Assembly: GCF_003047285.1 (NCBI RefSeq)
Contig: NZ_PZYX01000005.1
Span: 157,285 to 221,284, forward strand
DNA length: 64,000 nucleotides
DNA from: Nocardioides allogilvus
GTDB lineage: Bacteria > Actinomycetota > Actinomycetes > Propionibacteriales > Nocardioidaceae
Reading direction: 5' to 3'
This document shows, in pieces, positions 1-7,623 of the stretch. Numbering within the stretch: the first letter of the stretch is position 1; each line of letters opens with the position of its first letter. A model generated the notes under the pieces. It was not told the origin of the DNA, made no database searches, and saw nothing but the letters and a program-made list of their open reading frames with translations. Position numbers and translations under genes: made by a program.

Positions 1-319
1 TGCCGGACATGACGCCCTGGGCAGCGAAGTGCACGGCCTGCTGCGACGAGCCGCACTGGCGGTCGATGGTGACACCGGGGACGTGGTCGGGCAGCCCGGC
101 GACCAGCCAGGCCGTGCGCGCCACGTCGCCGGCCTGCGAGCCGATGGTGTCGCAGCAGCCCATGATCACGTCGTCCACGAGTCCCGGGTCGATGCCGGTG
201 CGCTCGACCAGGGCGGACAGGACGTGGGCACCGAGGTCGGCCGAGTGCATCGCGGCGAGCGAGCCCCCACGCTTCCCGACCGGGGTGCGGACGGCGTCGA
301 CGATGAATGCTTCAGGCAC
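1..319 (-). CDS. fadA6: Thiolase, FadA6-like (partial, N-terminal 106 residues)
   Basis: This is the N-terminal part of an acetyl-CoA acetyltransferase whose 3' end runs off the left edge. It opens with PEAFIVDAVRTPVGKRGG and holds the acylation-site motif DRQCGSSQQA with the nucleophilic Cys near residue 89. Both motifs closely match mycobacterial FadA6 as I recall it. In Mycobacterium FadA6 performs thiolysis during C/D-ring (HIP-CoA) breakdown in the cytoplasm. The start is a GTG that overlaps the kstR2 stop by 8 bases, so the two are probably translationally coupled. It would be the last visible gene of the leftward fadE30-ipdF-kstR2-fadA6 operon. The thiolase family is certain; the FadA6 assignment rests on sequence plus gene order. 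Confidence 0.88.
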   Translation of the reverse strand, partial: MPEAFIVDAVRTPVGKRGGSLAAMHSADLGAHVLSALVERTGIDPGLVDDVIMGCCDTIGSQAGDVARTAWLVAGLPDHVPGVTIDRQCGSSQQAVHFAAQGVMSG

Positions 320-914
320 GGGCAATTCCCTCCAGCAAGATGGTGAGGTACTGGTCCGCCACGTCGCTGTGGCTCAGGTCGCCACCGGGGCGGTACCAGC
401 GGACGGCGACCCAGACGGTGTCGCGGATGAAGCGGTGGACGAGGTCGATGTTCAGGTCCGGGCGGAGCACGCCGGTCTCGACGCCCTCGCGCAGCAGCGT
501 CACCCAGATGTCGCGCGACTGGGCTCCCCGCTCGGCGAGGTAGCCGAACCTCTCGAGGGTGCCGAGGTGGTCCGCCTCGTTCTGGAAGATCGCGACCTCG
601 GCCGGGTGCTGGTCGATGGCCTCGAACGAGAGCCGCACCACCCGGTCGAGCTTGGTGCGGGCGTCGTCGTCGGAGGCCAGCACTGCGTCGTACGACGCGA
701 ACAGCTCGTCCTGGAAGGTCGAGAGGATCTCGTCGACCATCGACTCCTTGGAGTCGAAGTGGTGGTAGAGGCTGCCGCTCAGGATCCCGGCGGCCTCGGC
801 GATGTCGCGGACCGTGGTGTTCCTGAAACCCTTCTCGGCGAACAGCGTGGCGGCGATCCGCAGCAGCTCGCTGCGCCGGCCCGTCGTGCTCGGCGTGCTC
901 GTCGGCTCAGGCAT
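312..914 (-). CDS. kstR2: TetR-family repressor KstR2
   Basis: This is a 200-residue TetR regulator. The N-terminal helix-turn-helix lies at about residues 13-60, with ATTLFAEKGF-like and GILSGSLYHHFDSKE segments almost identical to mycobacterial KstR2. The C-terminal ligand domain ends in a VHRFIRDTVWVAVRWYRPGG stretch that is also typical of KstR2. KstR2 represses HIP-degradation genes and is released by HIP-CoA (family knowledge). It sits between ipdF and fadA6 in the same order as Rv3559c-Rv3557c-Rv3556c. Its start overlaps the end of ipdF by 8 bases, and its stop overlaps the thiolase start. The likely target is the palindrome at 2877-2894. Confidence 0.93.
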   Translation of the reverse strand: MPEPTSTPSTTGRRSELLRIAATLFAEKGFRNTTVRDIAEAAGILSGSLYHHFDSKESMVDEILSTFQDELFASYDAVLASDDDARTKLDRVVRLSFEAIDQHPAEVAIFQNEADHLGTLERFGYLAERGAQSRDIWVTLLREGVETGVLRPDLNIDLVHRFIRDTVWVAVRWYRPGGDLSHSDVADQYLTILLEGIARA

Positions 915-1701
915 GCTGGCTGCTCACGGAGATGACCTCGCCGGTGAGGTAGGAGGAATAGCCGCTGGCCAGGAAGACCATCACGTTGGCGATCTCCCAG
1001 GGCTCGGCGGCCCGACCGAAGGCCTCGCGCTGCTCGAGCTCGTGCAGGAGCTCGTCGCTGGTGACCTTGGCGAGGAACGGGTGCATCGCCAGCGACGGGG
1101 AGACCGCGTTGACGCGGATGCCGTGCGGGGCGACGTCGAGGGCTGCGCAGCGCGTCAGCGCCATCACCCCCGCCTTCGCAGCGGCGTAGTGGGCCTGGCC
1201 CTCCTGGGCGCGCCAGCCGATGACCGAGGCGTTGTTGATGATCACCCCGCGCGTGCCGGCCGCGATCATCCGGTTGCTGGCCGCGCGCACGCAGCGCATG
1301 GTGCCGGTCAGCGTGATGTCGAGGACCCGGCTCCACTGCTCGTCGGTCATCTCGGTGATCGAGGCGGTGCCGCCGAGGCCGGCGTTGTTGATCATCACGT
1401 CGACGCCACCGAGCTCGTCGGCCACGTCGAGCAGGGCGCTCACGTCGGCCTCGGCGGTGACGTCGCAGACCAGCGAGCGCACCCGCTCGGCGCCGAACGC
1501 GTCGGACAGTGCAGCCTGCGCCTCGGCGATGCGGCGTTCGTGGGTGTCGGAGAAGACGACCGCCTGCGCACCCTCCTCGAGCGCACGGCGCACGACCGCG
1601 GCGCCGATGCCCGCGCCGGCGGCCGCCGTCACGACGACGACCTTGCCCGCCAGCAGGTTGTGCGGCTCGACGTAGTCGGGCGCAGGTTGTCGAACTCTCA
1701 T
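907..1701 (-). CDS. ipdF: Short-chain dehydrogenase, IpdF-like
   Basis: This is a 264-residue classical SDR. The Rossmann motif (TAAAGAGIGAAV) is near residue 25, NNAG is near residue 110, and the catalytic Ser and YxxxK are in NNASVIGW and HYAAAKAG. Position between fadE30 and kstR2 matches Rv3559c (IpdF), a cytoplasmic NAD(P)-dependent reductase/dehydrogenase of the ring C/D stage of steroid breakdown. The ATG overlaps the fadE30 stop as ATGA and the 3' end overlaps kstR2, so the operon is tightly coupled. The SDR call is certain. The substrate is inferred from synteny. Confidence 0.87.
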   Translation of the reverse strand: MRVRQPAPDYVEPHNLLAGKVVVVTAAAGAGIGAAVVRRALEEGAQAVVFSDTHERRIAEAQAALSDAFGAERVRSLVCDVTAEADVSALLDVADELGGVDVMINNAGLGGTASITEMTDEQWSRVLDITLTGTMRCVRAASNRMIAAGTRGVIINNASVIGWRAQEGQAHYAAAKAGVMALTRCAALDVAPHGIRVNAVSPSLAMHPFLAKVTSDELLHELEQREAFGRAAEPWEIANVMVFLASGYSSYLTGEVISVSSQHA

Positions 1702-2864
1702 CCGCGGGGCTCCTTGGGTAGGCCGAGCACGCGCTCGGCGAGGATGTTGCGCTGGATCTCGTCGCTGCCGCCATAGATCGTGTCGGCGCGGGAGAAGAGG
1801 AAGAGACGCTGCCAGGCGTCCAGGTCATCGGCGTCCCGGCCCGGACCCGCCTGCAGGCCTGCCGGGCCGGCGATCGCCATCGCGAGCTCGCCGAGGTCGC
1901 GGTGCCAGTTGGCCCACACGAGCTTGGCGATCGACTCGGCGCCGGGCGCCGGGTCGGCGAGCGTGCGCTGCACGTTGGCCCGCATCACCGCGAGGCCGAC
2001 CTTCGCCCGGGCCAGCCGGTCGCGGAGCAAGGGGTCCTCGAAGGAGCCGTTGTCCCTGGCCAGCGTCACCAGGTCGGCGAGCTCGCGCTCGAAGCCGACC
2101 TGCTGGGCCAGCGTGGAGACGCCCCGCTCGAAGCCGAGCAGCGCCATCGCGACCGCCCAGCCCTGGCCGGGCTGGCCCACGACGAGGTCGGCGGTCGTGC
2201 GCGCGCCGGTGAAGAAGACCTCGTTGAACTCCGAGCCGCCCGTCAGCTGCTCGATCGGGCGGACCTCGATGCCGGGCTGGTCGATCGGGACCAGAAGGAA
2301 GGACAGTCCGTGGTGGCGCTGGGAGCCGGGACCGGTGCGGGCGAGGACGAAGATCCAGTCGGACTCGTGGGCGTTGGACGTCCAGACCTTCTGGCCGTCG
2401 ATGATCCACTCGTCGCCGACCAGCCGGGCCTTCGTCTGCACGTTGGCGAGGTCGGAGCCGGCGTCGGGCTCGGAGTAGCCCTGGCACCACAGCTCGGTGA
2501 CGTCCTTGATCCGGGGCAGGAAGCGCGCCCGCTGGGCATCCGTGCCGTGGGCGAGCAGTGTCGGGCCGAGCAGCTCCTCACCGAGGTGGTTGACCCGCGC
2601 GGGCGCCTCGGCCAGGGCGTACTCCTCGTGGAAGATCACCTGCTGGTCCAGGCTCAGGCCGCGACCGCCGTGCTCGACGGGCCAGCCGACGCAGGTCCAG
2701 CCATGCGCGGCGAGGTGGCGGTTCCAGGCCAGTCGCTCGGCGTGGGCCTCGTGCTCGCGCCCCGGTCCGCCCAGGCCCTTGCAGGCCGCCCACTCGCCGC
2801 TCAGGTTGTCGACGAGCCAGCTGCGGACCTCGGTCCGGAACTCCTCATCGGTGGGGGCGCTCAT
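1698..2864 (-). CDS. fadE30: Acyl-CoA dehydrogenase FadE30-like
   Basis: This is a 388-residue FAD acyl-CoA dehydrogenase. It has the N-terminal helical domain, the middle beta domain with GYSEPDAGSDLA and DGQKVWTS, and a C-terminal GGSDEIQRNILAERVLGLP signature. I chose the ATG at 2864 because it gives family length and lies just downstream of the palindromic control region; longer in-frame reading has no support. It is the first gene of the leftward KstR2 operon, as Rv3560c is in M. tuberculosis, where FadE30 acts on a C/D-ring propionyl-CoA side chain. Divergent fadE31 starts 70 bases away. The ACAD family is certain; FadE30 identity comes from order and similarity. Confidence 0.9.
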   Translation of the reverse strand: MSAPTDEEFRTEVRSWLVDNLSGEWAACKGLGGPGREHEAHAERLAWNRHLAAHGWTCVGWPVEHGGRGLSLDQQVIFHEEYALAEAPARVNHLGEELLGPTLLAHGTDAQRARFLPRIKDVTELWCQGYSEPDAGSDLANVQTKARLVGDEWIIDGQKVWTSNAHESDWIFVLARTGPGSQRHHGLSFLLVPIDQPGIEVRPIEQLTGGSEFNEVFFTGARTTADLVVGQPGQGWAVAMALLGFERGVSTLAQQVGFERELADLVTLARDNGSFEDPLLRDRLARAKVGLAVMRANVQRTLADPAPGAESIAKLVWANWHRDLGELAMAIAGPAGLQAGPGRDADDLDAWQRLFLFSRADTIYGGSDEIQRNILAERVLGLPKEPRG

Positions 2865-2876
2865 GCCTGCTACCCT

Positions 2877-2894
2877 ACCAAGCAATTGCTTGGT
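2877..2894. promoter_or_regulatory. Putative KstR2 operator, 18-bp perfect palindrome
   Basis: The sequence ACCAAGCAATTGCTTGGT reads the same on both strands and lies between divergent fadE30 and fadE31. The published KstR2 consensus, as I recall it, is AnCAAGnnCTTGnT. Both half sites (ACCAAG and CTTGGT) match, but the spacer is 6 bases rather than 2. A second inverted pair, TTGGTT at 2890-2895 and AACCAA at 2906-2911, overlaps its right arm. Position and half sites make it the obvious KstR2 target for both operons. Confidence 0.72.
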
Positions 2895-2933
2895 TCGCAC
2901 CACCCAACCAAATGCCCACGAAGGACCTCCGCG

Positions 2934-4073
2934 ATGGATCTTGACCTCACCGACTCCGAACTGGCCTTCCGGGCCGAGGCCCGCGAGTGGCTCTCGGCCC
3001 ACGTGCCGCGCACACCGCTGCCCTCGATGGACACCGCCGAGGGCTTCGTCGCCCACCAGGCGTGGGAGAAGCAGCTCTGCGACGCGCGCTGGTCGGTGGT
3101 GTCGTGGCCGCGCGAGCTCGGTGGCCGCGAGGCGTCGCTGGTCGAGTGGGTGATCTTCGAGGAGGAGTACTACCGCGCGGGCGCACCCGGTCGGGTCTCC
3201 CAGAACGGCATCTTCCTGCTCGCACCGATCATCTTCGACCACGGCACCCCCGAGCAGCAGCAGCGCTTCCTGCCGACCATGGCCAGCGGCGAGAAGGTGT
3301 GGGCGCAGGCGTGGTCCGAGCCCGAGGCAGGTTCCGACCTCGCGTCCCTGCGGTCGAGCGCCACCCGCGTCGACGGTGGCTGGCGGCTGAGCGGCCAGAA
3401 GACCTGGTCGTCGCGCGCCGCGCTGGCGCACTGGGGGTTCGGTCTCTTCCGCTCCGACCCGTCCGCGGAGCGGCACGCCGGGCTGACCTACTTCCTGTTC
3501 CCGCTCGACGCCGACGGGATCACCGTCCGCCCGATCGCCCAGCTCGACGGTGAAGCCGGTTTCGCGGAGGTCTTCTTCGACGACGTGTTCGTCCCCGACT
3601 CCGACGTGCTCGGCGCCCCCGGCGACGGCTGGCGGGTCGCGATGTCGACCGCCGGCAACGAGCGCGGGCTCTCGCTCCGCTCCCCCGGGCGGTTCTGCGC
3701 CGCCGCCGATCGACTCGTCTCGCTGTACGCCGCCACGCCGGCCCCCTCAGGGGCCGCGGCCGACGCCGTGGTCGACGCCTGGGTCAAGGCCCGCGCCTAC
3801 CGCCTCTACACGTGGGGCACCGTCACCCGCCTCGCCGCCGGTGGCGACATGGGCACGGCCGGCTCGGTCAACAAGGTCTTCTGGTCCGAGCTCGACGTCG
3901 CCCTGCACGAGACCGCCCTCGACCTGCTCGGCCCCGAGGCGGAGGTCGAGTCGGCCTGGACCGACGGCTACCTCTTCTCCCTGTCCGGCCCGATCTATGC
4001 CGGCACCAACGAGATCCAGCGCAACATCGTCGCCGAGCGGATCCTCGGCCTCCCGAAGGAGCCACGCCGATGA
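2934..4073 (+). CDS. fadE31: Acyl-CoA dehydrogenase FadE31-like
   Basis: This is a 379-residue acyl-CoA dehydrogenase starting MDLDLTDSELAFRAEAREWL, with AWSEPEAGSDLASLR in the FAD/substrate domain and GTNEIQRNIVAERILGLPK at the C terminus. The ATG at 2934 follows a GAAGGA ribosome-binding site. It opens the rightward KstR2-controlled operon and overlaps fadE32 by ATGA. Mycobacterial FadE31 pairs with FadE32 or FadE33 to form heterotetrameric dehydrogenases for ring C/D intermediates. The immediate fadE32 and fadE33 neighbours here support the same arrangement. FadE31 is the full-length partner of the set. Confidence 0.9.
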   Translation: MDLDLTDSELAFRAEAREWLSAHVPRTPLPSMDTAEGFVAHQAWEKQLCDARWSVVSWPRELGGREASLVEWVIFEEEYYRAGAPGRVSQNGIFLLAPIIFDHGTPEQQQRFLPTMASGEKVWAQAWSEPEAGSDLASLRSSATRVDGGWRLSGQKTWSSRAALAHWGFGLFRSDPSAERHAGLTYFLFPLDADGITVRPIAQLDGEAGFAEVFFDDVFVPDSDVLGAPGDGWRVAMSTAGNERGLSLRSPGRFCAAADRLVSLYAATPAPSGAAADAVVDAWVKARAYRLYTWGTVTRLAAGGDMGTAGSVNKVFWSELDVALHETALDLLGPEAEVESAWTDGYLFSLSGPIYAGTNEIQRNIVAERILGLPKEPRR

Positions 4074-5035
4074 GGTTCACCCACACCGCTGAGCAGGCCG
4101 ACTTCGCGCGCACGCTCGAGTCGCTGCTGTCGGGAGCCGACACCGTCACCGCCGCCCGTGCGTGGGCGGCCGGCGACCACGCGCCCGGCCTCGCCCTGTG
4201 GTCGAAGCTGGCCGACACGGGCGTCACCGCGCTGCTGGTCCCGGAGCGGGCCGACGGCCTGGCTGCCAGCCCGGTCGAGCTCGTCATCGCCATGGAGGCC
4301 ATCGGCCGCCACTGCGTGCCGGGTCCGTGGGTGGAGACGCTGGCCTTCCTGACGCCGCTGCTCTCGTCCGTCGGCTCCGCCGACGACACGCTGGCCGAGG
4401 TGGCCGCGGGTGAGGTGCTGCTCACCGTCGCGGCCGGTCCGCACGTCCCCCACGCCCTCGACGCCGACGTCGCGTCGGCCTTCAGGCTCCTCGACTCCCG
4501 CACCCTGCACACGGCTCGGGTCGGTGCGGCGCTCTCCTCCATCGACACCACCCGGCGGCTCTTCACGGTCGTCCCGGACCGCGAGATCGCCGAGGTCCCG
4601 ACCGACGCGGTGCTCGCAGCGTTCGACCTTGCGGTGCTGGCGAACGCCGCGCAGCTGCTCGGGGCCGGCGAGCGCGTGCTCGCCGACAGCGTCGCCTATG
4701 TCAAGCAGCGCAAGCAGTTCGGCCGCGAGATCGGGTCCTACCAGGCGATCAAGCACCAGCTCGCGGACGTGCGGATCGCGCTCGACTTCGCCCGCCCGCT
4801 CATCGACGGTGCGGCGCTCACCCCGGGCACGATCGACGTCTCCGCTGCCCGCATCGCCGCCGCGGACGCCGCCCACCTCGCGGCGCGGGTCGGGCTGCAG
4901 GTGCACGGTGCGATCGGCTACACCGCCGAGTTCGACCTGTCGCTGTGGATCCTCAAGATCCGCGCTCTGGTCGCGGCCTGGGGCACCCAGTCCTTCCACC
5001 GGGCGCGGGTCCTGCAGGCGCTGGGAGCCGCCTGA
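4070..5035 (+). CDS. fadE32: Acyl-CoA dehydrogenase subunit FadE32-like
   Basis: This is a 321-residue acyl-CoA dehydrogenase, shorter and more divergent than FadE31. It keeps the C-terminal helical domain signature (YVKQRKQFGREIGSYQAIKHQLAD, quoted here in part) and LQVHGAIGYTAEFDL. The middle beta domain is reduced, as in the small subunits of heteromeric steroid ACADs. It starts inside the fadE31 stop (ATGA) and is followed at once by fadE33 (TGATG). It is probably a structural/FAD-binding partner of FadE31 in an alpha2beta2 enzyme, known for mycobacterial homologues and inferred here. Confidence 0.86.
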   Translation: MRFTHTAEQADFARTLESLLSGADTVTAARAWAAGDHAPGLALWSKLADTGVTALLVPERADGLAASPVELVIAMEAIGRHCVPGPWVETLAFLTPLLSSVGSADDTLAEVAAGEVLLTVAAGPHVPHALDADVASAFRLLDSRTLHTARVGAALSSIDTTRRLFTVVPDREIAEVPTDAVLAAFDLAVLANAAQLLGAGERVLADSVAYVKQRKQFGREIGSYQAIKHQLADVRIALDFARPLIDGAALTPGTIDVSAARIAAADAAHLAARVGLQVHGAIGYTAEFDLSLWILKIRALVAAWGTQSFHRARVLQALGAA

Positions 5036-5940
5036 TGCGCACCGAGGAGCAGGCCGAGCTCGCTGCCGTCGTGCGGTCCCTGCTCGCGAAGCGCGCCGAC
5101 AGTGCGGCCGTCCGGGCCGCGATGACCTCCGGGAGCGGCTTCGACGAGACCCTGTGGCAGACGCTGTGCGAGCAGGTCGGCGTGACCGATGCCGACATGG
5201 GCGTCGCCGAGACCTGCGTCGTGCTCGAGGAGCTCGGCCGCTCGCTCGCGCCCTCTCCCCTCCTCCCCACCGCGATCGCCGCCGCCGCCCTGCTCGCCGA
5301 CGGCGACCCGGGCGGCCTGCTGGAGCGCATCGCGGCCGGCGAGATCGCCACCGTGGCCACCCCCGACCACGTGCTCTTCGGCGCCCAGGCACAGATCGTC
5401 CTGGCGTACGTCGACGGCATCCTCGTCGAGGTGGCCGAGACCCCCGTCAAGGTGCCCGCGATGGACCCGACGATCCAGCTCGCGACCGTGGCACAGCGGG
5501 TCGACCCCTTGCCCGCTCACGTCCGCGACGTCGCGCTCGTCCTCACCGCAGCCCTCCAGGTCGGCGGCATGCAGCGCGCCCTCGACGACACCGTCGCCTA
5601 CAGCTTGCAGCGGGTGCAGTTCGGCCGGCAGATCGGCTCGTTCCAGGCGTTGAAGCACCGGATGGCCGACCTGCTCGTCGAGCTCGAGCTGTCGCGATCA
5701 GCGATGCTGCACGCGGTCGACGGGCTGGTCGACGCGGCAACCGATGCACCCGAGAGGGCGGCCGTCGCTGCGGCGTACTGCACCGAGGCCTTCGGCCACG
5801 TCGCCGGCGAGATGGTCCAGCTGCACGGCGGCATCGCCATCACCTGGGAGCACGATGCCCACCTGGTCCTCAAGCGGGCGCACGCGCTCGGCACGCTGTG
5901 GGGCCAGCCGCACACGCACCGTGCGCGGCTGGCCCTCTGA
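5035..5940 (+). CDS. fadE33: Acyl-CoA dehydrogenase subunit FadE33-like
   Basis: This is a 301-residue short acyl-CoA dehydrogenase. The C-terminal FAD-binding helical half is clear (QFGRQIGSFQALKHRMAD and QLHGGIAITWEHDAHL), and the N-terminal half is weakly conserved. Its ATG shares one base with the fadE32 stop. It is the third gene of the rightward KstR2 operon, in the same order as Rv3562-Rv3564. The likely role is the partner subunit of FadE31 in an alternative heterotetramer. It ends 9 bases before the convergent metalloprotease gene, leaving no room for a separate terminator. Confidence 0.86.
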   Translation: MRTEEQAELAAVVRSLLAKRADSAAVRAAMTSGSGFDETLWQTLCEQVGVTDADMGVAETCVVLEELGRSLAPSPLLPTAIAAAALLADGDPGGLLERIAAGEIATVATPDHVLFGAQAQIVLAYVDGILVEVAETPVKVPAMDPTIQLATVAQRVDPLPAHVRDVALVLTAALQVGGMQRALDDTVAYSLQRVQFGRQIGSFQALKHRMADLLVELELSRSAMLHAVDGLVDAATDAPERAAVAAAYCTEAFGHVAGEMVQLHGGIAITWEHDAHLVLKRAHALGTLWGQPHTHRARLAL

Positions 5941-5949
5941 CGGGGTCGG

Positions 5950-6897
5950 TCAGCCGTTGCCGCCGGCGCGGTACTCCACCCAGCCGTCGCTCATCCGGGC
6001 CGACTGGCCCGGCGTGAACATGTTCATGCAGGAGTCCTGCGTGTAGTCCATGAAGTTGTGGATGGGGTCGAGGCCGGGCGCCGAGCAGGTGTCCGCGCCG
6101 ACCGGACAGTCGAACTGCGGGTGCGCCTCGGCCGGGGTGTCGTCGACACCGTCGCCCTTGACCGAGCAGCCGCCGGCGAAGGTGTGCTCGAGCATCAGCC
6201 AGTGGCCGACCTCGTGGGTGAGCGTGTCGCCGAGGGAGTACTTGCCAGCCGTGCCGCCGGGCATCGACTCGTCGAGGATCACCACGCCGTCCTTGGTGGC
6301 ACCGGAGCCGGCGTTGTAGGTCTGCGGGAAGTAGGCCCAGCCGAGCAGGCCGCCACCGATGTTGGCGGCATAGACGTTGAGCGTCTCGGAGTCACCCTCG
6401 TGCAGGGCCTCCTTCATCGCGATCTCGGTGCGCCCCGGGGTGACGGTCGACCACTCGGCGTTGACGGTGTAGGTCGTCTTGGCGAGGGCGAAGCGGAACG
6501 GAGTGTCGGCGGCGTCCGGAGCGGTCAGCCCGCTGAAGGAGTCGTTGAGCACGGTCATCTGTGCGGCGACCATGCCCTCCATCCGGCGGGTCTCCCTGCG
6601 CGTCAGGGCGTGGTCGGAGACGACGTGGAAGACGGTGTCGACGGTGACCGACCCGGGTGCGAGCTGGGCGGAGTCGGCGAGCTGGGCGAACTCGCCTGCC
6701 TTGGCGGCGGGGTAGAGCGCCGGCTCCTGGGCCTTGGCGCCCGGCTTGATGCGGGCGGCGGACGAGGAGCCCTCGGCGCAGGCAGCGGCGCCGTCGGACA
6801 TGACGCCGGCGAAGACCGGGGTGACGGCGAACGTCAGCGGCGAGAGGGCGAGGATGCCGGAGACGGCGGCGGTGCGGGCAAGACGCGTGGGACGCAT
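5950..6897 (-). CDS. Secreted M43-family zinc metalloprotease
   Basis: This 315-residue protein begins with a Sec-type signal peptide (MRPTRLARTA, hydrophobic core to about residue 30). The metzincin motif HEVGHWLMLEH supplies zinc ligands H228, H232 and H238 and catalytic E229. A Met-turn follows in HNFMDYTQDSC (M283), with several cysteines able to form disulfides, all as in M43 (cytophagalysin/pappalysin-like) proteases. It should be an extracellular endopeptidase. It is a single gene between the fadE31-33 operon, which is convergent, and hsaB, and looks unrelated to the steroid genes. The substrate is unknown. Confidence 0.88.
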   Translation of the reverse strand: MRPTRLARTAAVSGILALSPLTFAVTPVFAGVMSDGAAACAEGSSSAARIKPGAKAQEPALYPAAKAGEFAQLADSAQLAPGSVTVDTVFHVVSDHALTRRETRRMEGMVAAQMTVLNDSFSGLTAPDAADTPFRFALAKTTYTVNAEWSTVTPGRTEIAMKEALHEGDSETLNVYAANIGGGLLGWAYFPQTYNAGSGATKDGVVILDESMPGGTAGKYSLGDTLTHEVGHWLMLEHTFAGGCSVKGDGVDDTPAEAHPQFDCPVGADTCSAPGLDPIHNFMDYTQDSCMNMFTPGQSARMSDGWVEYRAGGNG

Positions 6898-6982
6898 GGG
6901 TGGTGTTCCCTTCGGGCGACGAGGTGGATCAGGCCAACCTAGACGCGCGTCGCCGGTTTGGGTATCACCGCTGCGGGGGAAC

Positions 6983-7618
6983 TCAGGTCGCGGTGCGATA
7001 GCCGCCGCGGTAGTAGAGCAGCGGGTCCTCGGCGTCGCCTGCGGCGAGGTCGACGACCTTGCCGATCACGAGGTAGTGGTCGCCGGCCTCGTGCACGGCG
7101 TGCACCGTGCAGTCGACGTGACCGACGATCCCGGCCAGCAGCGGCGAGCCGGTGTCCTTGCTCGGGGTCCAGGAGACCCCGGCGAACTTGTCGTCGCCAC
7201 TGGACGCGAACTGGTTGGAGACCTGCTCCTGGTCGGAGGCCAGGAAGTTGACGCAGAACGTGCCGGCACGCTGGATCGACGCGAAGGCCCGTGACTGCCT
7301 CGTCGGCAGGAAGGCGACGAGCGGCGGGTCGAGGGAGACACTCGTGAACGACTGGCAGGTCATCCCGACCGGCACCCCGTCCGACACCGTCGTGACGACC
7401 GTGACTCCCGAGGCGTAGCGGCCGAGGACGTCGCGGAACAGCCGCGCCTGGTTCTGCGCCTCCTCGCCGTCGACCTCGATCGTCTCGCCGGGCCGCCACT
7501 CGAAGTCGTGGGGGAAATTGCCCAGGAACGAGTCGATCAGCTCCCGTGGCGGCCAGGACGCGCGTGCGTCGTCGGCCATTCCGTCAGGGAGGTCATTCAT
7601 CCGGACAGTCTCGCCCAT
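6983..7618 (-). CDS. hsaB: Flavin reductase HsaB (3-HSA monooxygenase reductase component)
   Basis: This is a flavin-reductase-domain protein, 211 residues from ATG 7618 or 205 from ATG 7600. The core (RYASGVTVVTTV, CQSFTSVSLDPPLVAF, FCVNFLA, DCTVHAVHEAGDHYLVIGKV) is the FMN/FAD reductase fold. HsaB supplies reduced flavin to HsaA for hydroxylating 3-HSA in A/B-ring degradation. It follows hsaC by 5 bases if 7618 is used, giving the order hsaA-hsaD-hsaC-hsaB of mycobacteria. Relative to mycobacterial HsaB (about 187 residues) it has an N-terminal extension of about 40 residues with a short acidic stretch. The start is uncertain because neither ATG has a strong ribosome-binding site. Confidence 0.88.
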   Translation of the reverse strand: MGETVRMNDLPDGMADDARASWPPRELIDSFLGNFPHDFEWRPGETIEVDGEEAQNQARLFRDVLGRYASGVTVVTTVSDGVPVGMTCQSFTSVSLDPPLVAFLPTRQSRAFASIQRAGTFCVNFLASDQEQVSNQFASSGDDKFAGVSWTPSKDTGSPLLAGIVGHVDCTVHAVHEAGDHYLVIGKVVDLAAGDAEDPLLYYRGGYRTAT

Positions 7619-7623
7619 CGCGC

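Noticed and set aside
1902..2933. Upstream extension of fadE31 to a 723-codon frame
   Set aside because: The extra sequence is antisense to fadE30 and crosses the control region. ATG 2934 with GAAGGA is the true start.
1698..5940. Missing YEG-type catalytic glutamate in several FadE proteins as a sign of inactivity
   Set aside because: C-terminal motifs such as GGSDEIQRN and AGTNEIQRN also occur in active mycobacterial steroid ACADs, whose base lies elsewhere or in the partner subunit, so this is not unusual.
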